The notes under the pieces were generated by a model. It made no database searches and was not told where the DNA came from. It saw only the letters and a program-made list of their open reading frames with translations. Positions 35,739-44,199 of a DNA stretch of 64,000 bases are shown piece by piece; position 1 is the stretch's first letter, and each line of letters starts with the position of its first letter. A program made the translations under genes and the position numbers. The stretch spans positions 1-64,000 of the forward strand of contig NZ_SLVB01000004.1 of assembly GCF_004341845.1 (NCBI RefSeq), in the 5' to 3' direction. This stretch comes from Novosphingobium sp. PhB165 (GTDB lineage Bacteria; Pseudomonadota; Alphaproteobacteria; Sphingomonadales; Sphingomonadaceae).

Positions 35739-38108
35739 ATGCCCAGCTTCGCGCAAAGCCTAGAAAAGACCCTTCACGCCGCGCTCTCGCACGCTTCAGA
35801 GCGCAGCCATGAGTACGCAACGCTCGAGCACCTGCTGCTCGCCCTGATCGATGATCCGGACGCGGCACAGGTCATGCAGGCATGCGGAGTGGACCTTGGC
35901 GACCTCGGTGACGTCGTGCGCCAATACCTCGACCAGGAATACCAGTCGCTGAAGACCGAGGAAAAGGGCGATCCCGCCCCCACCGCCGGCTTCCAGCGCG
36001 TGATCCAGCGAGCAATCCTGCATGTCCAGTCCTCCGGCAAGGACACCGTAACCGGTGCCAACGTGCTGGTTGCCCTGTTCTCCGAGCGCGATTCCTACGC
36101 GGTCTACTTCCTGCAACAGCAGGACATGAGCCGCCTCGACGCCGTCAGCTACATCAGCCACGGCATCGGCAAGGGCGGCAAGCGCGTCGAGGATCGCGCC
36201 CCCAAGGGCAGCGAAGACCAGGCGCCGACTCCCGAAGAGAAGGCCGAGACCAAGAGCGCCAACAAGAAGGATTCCGCGCTCGACCAGTTCACCGTCAATC
36301 TCAATGAGAAGGCGCTGCTGGGCAAGGTTGATCCGCTGATCGGTCGCGGCCCCGAAGTGGACCGCACGATCCAGATCCTCTGCCGCCGTTCGAAGAACAA
36401 CCCGCTTTACGTGGGCGATCCCGGCGTCGGCAAGACCGCCATCGCCGAAGGTCTGGCGCGCAAGATCGTCGAAGGCGAAGTGCCCGAGGTGCTTTCCGAA
36501 GCGGTGATCTACTCGCTCGACATGGGCAGCCTGCTAGCGGGCACGCGTTATCGCGGTGACTTCGAGGAACGCCTGAAGCAGGTCGTCTCCGAACTGGAGA
36601 AGATGCCGCACGCGATCCTGTTCATCGACGAGATCCACACAGTGATCGGCGCCGGCGCCACCAGCGGCGGCGCGATGGACGCTTCGAACCTGCTGAAGCC
36701 CGCACTGTCGGGCGGCACGATCCGTTGCATCGGTTCGACCACCTACAAGGAGTTCCGCAACCACTTCGAGAAGGACCGCGCGCTGCTGCGCCGGTTCCAG
36801 AAGATCGACGTGAACGAACCCACCGTGGAAGACACGATCAAGATCCTGCGCGGCCTGCGCACGGCCTTCGAGGAACACCACAAGGTCAAGTACACGCCGG
36901 ATGCGATCAAGACCGCGGTCGAGCTTTCGGCGCGCTACATCAATGACCGCAAGCTGCCTGACAAGGCGATCGACGTGATCGACGAAGTGGGCGCGATGCA
37001 GATGCTGGTGCCCCCCAGCCGCCGCAAGAAGACGATCACCGCGCGCGAAATCGAGCAGGTGATCGCGACGATGGCGCGCATCCCGCCCAAGTCGGTCAGC
37101 TCGGATGACAAGAAGGCGCTCGAAAACCTCGAGCGCGATCTGAAGCGCGTGGTCTTCGGTCAGGACAAGGCCATCGAGGTGCTTTCCACCGCGATGAAGC
37201 TCAGCCGCGCGGGCCTGCGTGATCCGGACAAGCCGATCGGCTCGTTCCTGTTCTCCGGCCCCACCGGCGTCGGCAAGACCGAGGTTGCCAAGCAGCTCGC
37301 CTCGATCATGGGCATCCCGATCCAGCGCTTCGACATGTCCGAATATATGGAGCGTCACTCGGTCAGCCGTCTGATCGGCGCCCCTCCGGGCTACGTCGGC
37401 TTCGATCAGGGCGGTCTGCTCACCGATGCGGTGGACCAGCAGCCACACTGCGTGCTCCTTCTCGACGAAATCGAAAAGGCGCACCCCGATCTGTTCAACA
37501 TCCTCCTGCAGGTGATGGACAACGGCAAGCTGACCGACCACCACGGCAAGACCGTGGACTTCCGCAACGTGGTCCTGATCATGACCACCAATGCGGGCGC
37601 GTCGGACATGGCCAAGCAGGGCATCGGTTTCGGTGACACGTCCAAGGCGGATGCCGGGGACGAGGCGGTGAAGCAGATGTTCAGCCCCGAGTTCCGCAAC
37701 CGTCTCGATGCCATCGTGCCCTTCGCCTATCTCGCCAAGGAAACGATCAGCCGGGTGGTGGACAAGTTCATTCTTCAGCTGGAACTCCAGCTGGCGGACC
37801 AGAACGTCCACATCCAGTTCGACTCCGACGCGCGCGAATGGCTGGGCCATCGCGGCTACGACAAGCTCTACGGGGCGCGGCCGATGGCCCGTGTCATCCA
37901 GGAGAAGGTCAAGCAGCCGCTGGCGGAAGAGCTGCTGTTCGGCAAGCTGGCCTACGGCGGCGAAGTCCATGTTTCGGTCAAGGAAGACGGGCTGAACTTC
38001 GAACTGGCCCCCGCCGCTCCCAAGGTGGTCAAGGCCAAGAAGAAGCCCGCCGTGAAGAAGACGGTCAAGAAGCCCGGCACCCAGCCGGAACCCAACACCG
38101 ACGACTGA
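35739..38108 (+). CDS. clpA: ATP-dependent Clp protease ATP-binding subunit ClpA
   Basis: A 789-residue AAA+ unfoldase that feeds substrates to ClpP. The N-domain (about 1-145) has the Clp repeat starts SLEKTLHAALSHASER and EHLLLALIDD. The first AAA domain has Walker A GDPGVGKTA (about 227), the second GPTGVGKTE (about 507), followed by GYVGFDQGGLLTDAV. The ClpP-docking tripeptide is IGF in KQGIGFGDTS. The last 30 residues are a lysine-rich tail (VKAKKKPAVKKTVKKP) beyond the usual end. No clpS adapter gene precedes it here. Confidence 0.96.
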   Translation: MPSFAQSLEKTLHAALSHASERSHEYATLEHLLLALIDDPDAAQVMQACGVDLGDLGDVVRQYLDQEYQSLKTEEKGDPAPTAGFQRVIQRAILHVQSSGKDTVTGANVLVALFSERDSYAVYFLQQQDMSRLDAVSYISHGIGKGGKRVEDRAPKGSEDQAPTPEEKAETKSANKKDSALDQFTVNLNEKALLGKVDPLIGRGPEVDRTIQILCRRSKNNPLYVGDPGVGKTAIAEGLARKIVEGEVPEVLSEAVIYSLDMGSLLAGTRYRGDFEERLKQVVSELEKMPHAILFIDEIHTVIGAGATSGGAMDASNLLKPALSGGTIRCIGSTTYKEFRNHFEKDRALLRRFQKIDVNEPTVEDTIKILRGLRTAFEEHHKVKYTPDAIKTAVELSARYINDRKLPDKAIDVIDEVGAMQMLVPPSRRKKTITAREIEQVIATMARIPPKSVSSDDKKALENLERDLKRVVFGQDKAIEVLSTAMKLSRAGLRDPDKPIGSFLFSGPTGVGKTEVAKQLASIMGIPIQRFDMSEYMERHSVSRLIGAPPGYVGFDQGGLLTDAVDQQPHCVLLLDEIEKAHPDLFNILLQVMDNGKLTDHHGKTVDFRNVVLIMTTNAGASDMAKQGIGFGDTSKADAGDEAVKQMFSPEFRNRLDAIVPFAYLAKETISRVVDKFILQLELQLADQNVHIQFDSDAREWLGHRGYDKLYGARPMARVIQEKVKQPLAEELLFGKLAYGGEVHVSVKEDGLNFELAPAAPKVVKAKKKPAVKKTVKKPGTQPEPNTDD

Positions 38109-38131
38109 GACGGCGCTGCTGCACTCAAGAG

Positions 38132-38170
38132 AAAATGGGGTGGGAACCACGCGGTTCCCGCCCCATTTTT
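38132..38170 (+). terminator. Intrinsic terminator after clpA
   Basis: AAAATGGGG-GGGAACC pairs with GGTTCCC-CCCCATTTT around ACGC, with one wobble, and ends in a T-run. It sits 24 bases after clpA and just before the exonuclease start codon. Confidence 0.88.
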
Positions 38171-38176
38171 CCATTC

Positions 38177-39181
38177 ATGGCCCGTGATTTCGCCTGGATC
38201 AGACCGGAGCCCGAGGGCATCCACATCGCCCCGGCCGATTGCTGGATCGATCCCTCGATCCCCGTTGCCCATGCGCTGGTGACGCATGGCCATTCCGATC
38301 ACGCGCGCGGTGGTCACGGCGTGACCGTAGCGACGCCGGAGACGCTGGCGATCATGGAACTGCGCTATGCCACCAGCGAAGGCGCCCGGCCGGTACTTTA
38401 TGGCGAGACGCTGCGCCTGCCGGGCGATGTCTCGGCCACGTTCTTTCCCGCCGGACACGTGCTGGGATCGGCGCAGATCCTGCTCGAACACGCGGGCGAG
38501 CGCGTCGTCGTCACCGGCGATTTCAAGCGCCGCCCCGATCCCACCTGCGCGCCTTTCGAGGTGGTGCCTTGCGACGTGCTCGTCACCGAGGCGACCTTTG
38601 CGCTTCCGGTGTTCCGCCATCCGCCCGTCGAGCACGAGATTGCCAAGCTGCTCTCTACTCTTGCCGCCAATCCGGAACGCTGCGTGCTTGTCGGCGCCTA
38701 TGCGCTGGGCAAGGCGCAGCGCCTGATCGCGGAACTGCGCCGCGCGGGGCATGCCGCACCGATCTACCTCCATGGGGCGATGGAGGCGATGTGCCGCCTC
38801 TACGCCCGCTTCGGGATCGACCTTGGCGACTTGCGGCTGGTGAGTGACGTCAAGACGCCGGAACTCGCCGGGCAGATCGTGATCGCGCCGCCTTCGGCGC
38901 TCAATGACCGCTGGAGTCGTCGCCTGCCGGACCCGATCACCGCCATGGCCTCCGGCTGGATGCGCGTCCGCCAGCGCGCCCGCCAGCGGATGGTCGAGCT
39001 ACCGCTCGTCATCTCCGATCATGCGGATTGGGACGAACTCACCCGGACCATAACCGAGGTGAATCCGGCCGAGACATGGATCACCCACGGGCGTGAGGAT
39101 GCCATGATGCGCTGGTGCGAGCTAAATCAGCGCAGGGCGCGCGCATTGGCGCTGGTGGGTTATGAGGACGAGGATGATTGA
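38177..39181 (+). CDS. Ligase-associated DNA exonuclease, metallo-beta-lactamase fold
   Basis: A 334-residue enzyme of the DNA-ligase-associated exonuclease family (TIGR04122 type). The metal motif THGHSDHARGGHG (about 36-48) matches HxHxDH, and further ligands include the FPAGHVLGSAQILLE and VVVTGDFKRRPD stretches and ISDHADWDEL near 280. It is thought to process DNA ends. Start ATG 38177 follows the terminator directly; the frame runs on upstream only inside clpA in another frame. The partner ligase is downstream beyond a REP element. Confidence 0.9.
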   Translation: MARDFAWIRPEPEGIHIAPADCWIDPSIPVAHALVTHGHSDHARGGHGVTVATPETLAIMELRYATSEGARPVLYGETLRLPGDVSATFFPAGHVLGSAQILLEHAGERVVVTGDFKRRPDPTCAPFEVVPCDVLVTEATFALPVFRHPPVEHEIAKLLSTLAANPERCVLVGAYALGKAQRLIAELRRAGHAAPIYLHGAMEAMCRLYARFGIDLGDLRLVSDVKTPELAGQIVIAPPSALNDRWSRRLPDPITAMASGWMRVRQRARQRMVELPLVISDHADWDELTRTITEVNPAETWITHGREDAMMRWCELNQRRARALALVGYEDEDD

Positions 39182-39229
39182 GATGGCGCAGATGCACTCC
39201 CATCCCGCACTTCCTCTCCCGCAATATCC

Positions 39230-39313
39230 CGTCGCCCCCGCGAAGGCGGGGGCCCCGCTGCCTTTTCGCTACGCCGCAAGAAAAGCGGGATCCCCGCCTT
39301 CGCGGGGACGACG
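39230..39313. repeat. REP-like double hairpin, copy 2
   Basis: Arms 39230-39259 and 39284-39313 are inverted and repeat copy 1 at 33097-33180; the differences are a G to A in the second arm and two to four changes in the 24-base spacer. It lies between exonuclease and ligase genes and splits that pair. Confidence 0.85.
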
Positions 39314-39379
39314 AGGTTTTCAGGGCTTGGGCTGTTTCGGGGCCGATAACCGAAGTTATCGCCCCAAGCCGATCCGCCC

Positions 39380-40972
39380 ATGAGACGCTTCGCCGCCCTG
39401 CTCGACGCGCTGGTCTATACCCGCAGCCGCAATGCCAAGCTCAAGCTGCTGGCGGACTACTTGCGCGAAACCCCCGATCCCGATCGCGGCTGGGCGCTGG
39501 CGGCGCTGACCGACGGACTCGACTTTCCGGCGGTGAAAAGCGCCACCATCCGCAATCTGATGACCGAGCGCGTCGATCCGGTGCTCTGGGCACTCAGCCG
39601 CGATTATGTCGGCGACACGGCGGAGACCGCGAGCCTGCTCTGGCCCGGTCCGGATATCGCCGAAGATCCACCCACCGTGAGCGAGGCGGTCGACACGCTA
39701 TCGCGCATGACTCGCGCCAACGTCATGATGGAACTGCCCCGGCTGCTCGACCGGCTCGACGCCGAAGAGCGCTACGCCCTGCTCAAGCTCGCGACCGGCG
39801 CGATGCGGATCGGCATTTCGGCCAGACTGGCCAAGACCGCCTTCGCATTGGCGTTCGACGTGTCCGTGGAGGACGTGGAAGAGCACTGGCACGGCCAGTC
39901 CGCCCCCTATGCCGCGCTGTTCGGTTGGGCCGCGCACGGTGCCGCGCCACCCTCGGCCGAGCACCTGCCGCTGTTTCGTCCCTTCATGCTCGCGCATCCA
40001 CTGGAGGCTGCGGAAATCGACCTTGCGGGCTATGCCGCCGAATGGAAATGGGACGGCATCCGCGTCCAGGTCGTTCACGTAAACGGCGAAACGCGAGTCT
40101 ATTCGCGGTCGGGCGACGATATCTCCGGAAGCTTCCCCGAAATCGCCGAAGCGCTTCACATTGATGCCGTGCTCGATGGCGAATTGCTGGTGCGCGGCGC
40201 CCATCAGGGCCGTGAGGAAGGCGGGGCGGCAAGTTTCAATGCCTTGCAGCAGCGGCTCGGGCGCAAGACGGTGTCGAAGAAGATGCTGGCGGACTATCCC
40301 GCCTTCGTCCGACTCTACGACGTCCTGATTCTGGAGGGCGAGGATCTGCGCCCCCTGCCCTGGAGCGACCGCCGCGCACGGCTGGAGGAACTGATTGCCC
40401 GACTCGATCCGGAGCGTTTCGATCTCAGCGCGGTGATTCCTGCAGCCGATTTCGCGGAACTCGCCGCGATCCGCGAACGCGCGCGAGAGGATGCCATCGA
40501 AGGCGTCATGCTGAAGCGGCGTGACAGTCCCTATGTCGCCGGGCGCAAGACCGGGCTCTGGTACAAGTGGAAGCGCGATCCGCTGCTGATCGACTGCGTG
40601 CTGATGTATGCCCAGCGCGGCAGCGGCAAGCGCAGTTCGTTCTATTCGGACTATACGTTCGGCTGCTGGGACGGCGATCCGGATTCAGGCGCGGAACTCC
40701 TTCCGGTGGGAAAGGCCTATTTCGGCTTCACCGACGAGGAACTGAAGTGGCTGGACCGCTATGTCCGCAATCACACGGTCAACCGCTTCGGCCCGGTGCG
40801 CGAAACCGACAAATCGCTGGTGCTCGAAGTGGCTTTCGATTCCGTCCACGCAAGCAAGCGCCACAAGTCCGGCCTTGCCATGCGCTTCCCCCGCATCCAC
40901 CGCATCCGCGCCGACAAGCCCGCGCACGAGGCTGACCGCATAGCAACACTGCAGGCGATGATCCGCGATTGA
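39380..40972 (+). CDS. ATP-dependent DNA ligase, cisplatin-response type
   Basis: A 530-residue ATP-dependent DNA ligase of the PP_1105 family (TIGR04120 type). The N-terminal 200 residues are the helical DNA-binding domain. The adenylated lysine is in EWKWDGIRVQ (about residue 223), followed by ligase motifs RVYSRSGDDIS, LDGELLV, EGVMLKRRDSPY and WYKWKRDP (about 394), then the OB-fold. In many proteobacteria it is with an exonuclease, a helicase and a phosphoesterase; here only the exonuclease is adjacent. Role: repair of cross-link-type damage. Confidence 0.92.
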   Translation: MRRFAALLDALVYTRSRNAKLKLLADYLRETPDPDRGWALAALTDGLDFPAVKSATIRNLMTERVDPVLWALSRDYVGDTAETASLLWPGPDIAEDPPTVSEAVDTLSRMTRANVMMELPRLLDRLDAEERYALLKLATGAMRIGISARLAKTAFALAFDVSVEDVEEHWHGQSAPYAALFGWAAHGAAPPSAEHLPLFRPFMLAHPLEAAEIDLAGYAAEWKWDGIRVQVVHVNGETRVYSRSGDDISGSFPEIAEALHIDAVLDGELLVRGAHQGREEGGAASFNALQQRLGRKTVSKKMLADYPAFVRLYDVLILEGEDLRPLPWSDRRARLEELIARLDPERFDLSAVIPAADFAELAAIRERAREDAIEGVMLKRRDSPYVAGRKTGLWYKWKRDPLLIDCVLMYAQRGSGKRSSFYSDYTFGCWDGDPDSGAELLPVGKAYFGFTDEELKWLDRYVRNHTVNRFGPVRETDKSLVLEVAFDSVHASKRHKSGLAMRFPRIHRIRADKPAHEADRIATLQAMIRD

Positions 40973-40982
40973 TCGGAATCAA

Positions 40983-40996
40983 GTTCCACGTGGAAC
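40983..40996. other. parS-like site after the ligase gene
   Basis: The 14-bp core GTTCCACGTGGAAC is perfect; both outer bases differ (A and C instead of T and A). Intergenic, 10 bases past the ligase stop and 53 before the hemoglobin start. Confidence 0.5.
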
Positions 40997-41048
40997 CGAT
41001 GGACTATTCCATCGACGTCCCCATCTGCGTGTCTGAGAGATTCTATTC

Positions 41049-41450
41049 GTGACCACCGACAACTCCCCCGCCGCAACACCGCACGACCTGCTCGGCGGCG
41101 CGCCCGTGTTCGCGGCGATCGCCAATCGCTTCTACGACCTGATGGAGCGGGATCCGGCTTACGCCGAACTGCGGGCGATGCATGCCGAGGATCTCGGTCC
41201 GATGCGCGAGAGTCTGCCGCGCTTTCTGGCCGGTTGGGCCGGCGGTCCGCGCGACTGGTTCGAAGCCAATCCGGGCAAATGCATGATGAGCCTGCACAAG
41301 AATTTCCCGATCGATCGCGCGACCGCCATGCAATGGGCCGAGGCGATGGCCCGCGCGGTGGCCGATGTGGCACCGGAACCTGCCAACGTGGCCCAGGCCA
41401 TGACCGACGCGCTGACTCGCATGGCGCGGAGCATGGCAAAGCCGGGCTGA
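41049..41450 (+). CDS. Group II truncated hemoglobin
   Basis: A 133-residue single-domain globin. It shows FYDLMERDPAYAELRAMH (helix B/E region), FLAGWAGGP with the group II tryptophan, and MMSLHKNFPIDRATAMQW with the proximal histidine (about 81). These proteins handle O2, NO or peroxide. It is a lone gene after the ligase. The start GTG at 41049 opens MTTDNSPAATP; a later start near 41075 would remove only the disordered end. Confidence 0.85.
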   Translation: MTTDNSPAATPHDLLGGAPVFAAIANRFYDLMERDPAYAELRAMHAEDLGPMRESLPRFLAGWAGGPRDWFEANPGKCMMSLHKNFPIDRATAMQWAEAMARAVADVAPEPANVAQAMTDALTRMARSMAKPG

Positions 41451-41534
41451 ATACCCTCTCCCGAGCTGGCGACAACCGCCTCACTTATCCTGTGTGACCT
41501 TGCTCATCCCCAGCGCCCCACTCTCCCGAGTGAT

Positions 41535-41591
41535 CCCGCTCTTCTTGAGAAATCCCGCTCATCTCGAGCAACCCCGCTCATCCTGAGCTTG
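41535..41591. repeat. Three tandem 19-base repeats ending in a CTGAGCTTGTCGAAGG motif
   Basis: CCCGCTC begins at 41535, 41554 and 41573, exactly 19 bases apart, giving three degenerate copies (CCCGCTCTTCTTGAGAA, CCCGCTCATCTCGAGCA, CCCGCTCATCCTGAGCT). The last copy runs into CTTGTCGAAGGA, a well-known sphingomonad intergenic repeat. The stretch lies between truncated hemoglobin (plus) and DUF167 (minus) and contains no gene. Confidence 0.65.
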
Positions 41592-41674
41592 TCGAAGGAT
41601 CAAAGCCACACCTAAGGATGCAAGCCCCCTCCGTCAGCGCTTCGCAGTGCCACCTCACCGTTCCAGGACGGACA

Positions 41675-41956
41675 TCAAAGATCCACGTGAAACTGCTTCT
41701 CGCGCGAAGTTGCGCCGCGCAACAATTCGATTCGTGAGGGCGCCAGATCCAGCGCAGTAGCGAGAAGCTGGCGCACGGCCTCGTTAGCCTTGCCATCTTC
41801 CGGCTTGGCGCGCACTTTCGCGTGGAGACGCCCTTCGGCAATCTCCAGCGCTTCCCCCTTCGCCCCGGGCGTGACGCGCACGGCCAGTCGCTGTTCGCTA
41901 TCCACCAGCGCGCGGATCGCTTCGACAGGCGGAAGCGCAGCCCTAGGTTTTGCCAT
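41675..41956 (-). CDS. DUF167 (YggU) family protein
   Basis: A 93-residue DUF167 protein. The conserved pattern RVTPGAKGEALEIAEGRLHAKVRAKPEDGKANEAV (spread over 27-61) and LLATALDLAPSRIELLRGATSREKQF is typical. Role unknown; structural members bind nucleic acids or sit near the membrane. It starts on the last base of the gamma carbonic anhydrase stop codon, so it is the tail gene of hemB-GNAT-CA-DUF167. Confidence 0.87.
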   Translation of the reverse strand: MAKPRAALPPVEAIRALVDSEQRLAVRVTPGAKGEALEIAEGRLHAKVRAKPEDGKANEAVRQLLATALDLAPSRIELLRGATSREKQFHVDL

Positions 41957-42513
41957 CAGCCTTTCAGGCCCAGCGCCTCGGCATGCAGACGGCCATTGAT
42001 GACGTAGCCTTTCACGCCCGCCTGATTGGCCGCGATGGTCTCGTCATCGAGATCGCGCAGATATTTCGCCGGGCGGCCCATCCACAGCTGCCGCGCACCG
42101 ATGCGCTTGCCGGTAAGCTGGGCCCCGGCCGCCAGCATGCCGTCGGACTCGATATAGCTGCCATCCATGACAATGGCCCCCAGACCGACGAAGGCGCGAT
42201 CTTCCAGCGTCGAGCCATGGACCATCGCCATATGCCCGATCAACACGTCCTCGCCGATCAGCGTCGCATAGCCCTCGGGCCGCGAAGGCTTGGGGCTGTC
42301 GCAGTGAATCACCGTGCCGTCCTGCACATTGGTCCGCGCGCCGATGACGACGCGGTTCACGTCGGCGCGGATCACGCAGTTGTACCAGATGCTGACATCC
42401 GGCCCGATCTCGACATCGCCGATGATCCGGCAGCCGGGGGCGATAAAGGCGCTGGAGTGAATTCGCGGCGCCTTGCCGTTGAAGGCCGCCACGGTGATGT
42501 CGGTGCGATTCAT
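41956..42513 (-). CDS. Gamma carbonic anhydrase family protein
   Basis: A 185-residue left-handed beta-helix protein. Hexapeptide turns repeat through the middle (GCRIIGDVEIGPDVSIWYN, CVIRADVNRVVIGARTNVQD, GTVIHC, GHMAMVHGSTLEDRAFVGLGAIVMD). Metal histidines are the pair in GTVIH and GHMAMVHG. It may bind CO2 or act as an acyltransferase scaffold. Of two ATGs six bases apart, 42513 is better since GGAGAGGA lies 6 bases before it. Confidence 0.88.
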   Translation of the reverse strand: MNRTDITVAAFNGKAPRIHSSAFIAPGCRIIGDVEIGPDVSIWYNCVIRADVNRVVIGARTNVQDGTVIHCDSPKPSRPEGYATLIGEDVLIGHMAMVHGSTLEDRAFVGLGAIVMDGSYIESDGMLAAGAQLTGKRIGARQLWMGRPAKYLRDLDDETIAANQAGVKGYVINGRLHAEALGLKG

Positions 42514-42535
42514 GGTCATTCCTCTCCCCCGGATG

Positions 42536-43099
42536 TCAGCGCGCCTGCGCCGCCCATTCGGCCTGCGTGATCGAATAGACGATGTGCGGCCGCAAGGGAT
42601 CTTCAGGCGCAAGCGCGGGATGATCGAAATCCTGATCGTGGCGGCGAGTCATGCCCAATCGCTCCATCAATCCCCATGACCGGCTGTTGCCCAGCACCGT
42701 CATCGCCAGGATCGCATCCGCCCCGAACACGGTGAAGCCCCAGTCGAGGCTCGCCGCTGCCGATTCACGCGCATAGCCCTGCCCCCAGGCCTCGCGCGCC
42801 AGTCGCCAACCGATCTCCACACGGCCTTCCAGCGGCGTACCGACCGGCCCTGGCTTCAGGCCGCAGAAGCCGAGGAATTGCCCGTCAGACTTGCGTTCGA
42901 TGGCCCAAAAGCAATGCCCATAGTCGCGCTGGAAACCCTGCTGCCGCGCGATGATCTCCGCGACCTGAGCGGCGCTGGCGAGCGGGCCGAGGAATTCCAT
43001 CACGGCCGGATCGCTGCACATGGCCAGGAACGGCGTGGCGTCTTCGTCTGTCCAACCGCGCAATACCAGCCGATCGGTCTCCAGCAGAAAGTCCGTCAT
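42536..43099 (-). CDS. GNAT family N-acetyltransferase
   Basis: A 187-residue acetyltransferase of the RimJ/RimL-like group: ETDRLVLRGWTDEDATPF (7-24), PLEGRVEIGWRLAREAWGQGYARES with the acetyl-CoA loop GxGYA (about 100-124), and GNSRSWGLMERLGM. The substrate is unknown. The ATG at 43099 is 4 bases after hemB ends, and the next gene follows after 22 bases, indicating co-transcription with hemB. Confidence 0.88.
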   Translation of the reverse strand: MTDFLLETDRLVLRGWTDEDATPFLAMCSDPAVMEFLGPLASAAQVAEIIARQQGFQRDYGHCFWAIERKSDGQFLGFCGLKPGPVGTPLEGRVEIGWRLAREAWGQGYARESAAASLDWGFTVFGADAILAMTVLGNSRSWGLMERLGMTRRHDQDFDHPALAPEDPLRPHIVYSITQAEWAAQAR

Positions 43100-43103
43100 C
43101 ACA

Positions 43104-44132
<1,029 letters not shown>

Positions 44133-44199
44133 TCAATCGGACGGACTGTCCAAGCGAGCAAGCCTGCTTGCGCGGCATGCATCGCCGACAGCGAACCCT

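Noticed and set aside
36534-38174. Long open frame on the minus strand opposite clpA
   Set aside because: ClpA is certain; the antisense frame has no recognisable domain and reflects codon bias.
41690-41705. Sequence resembling parS (ATCCACGTGAAAC) in the DUF167 gene
   Set aside because: At least four bases differ from the perfect local site, so it is no better than chance CACGTG occurrences.
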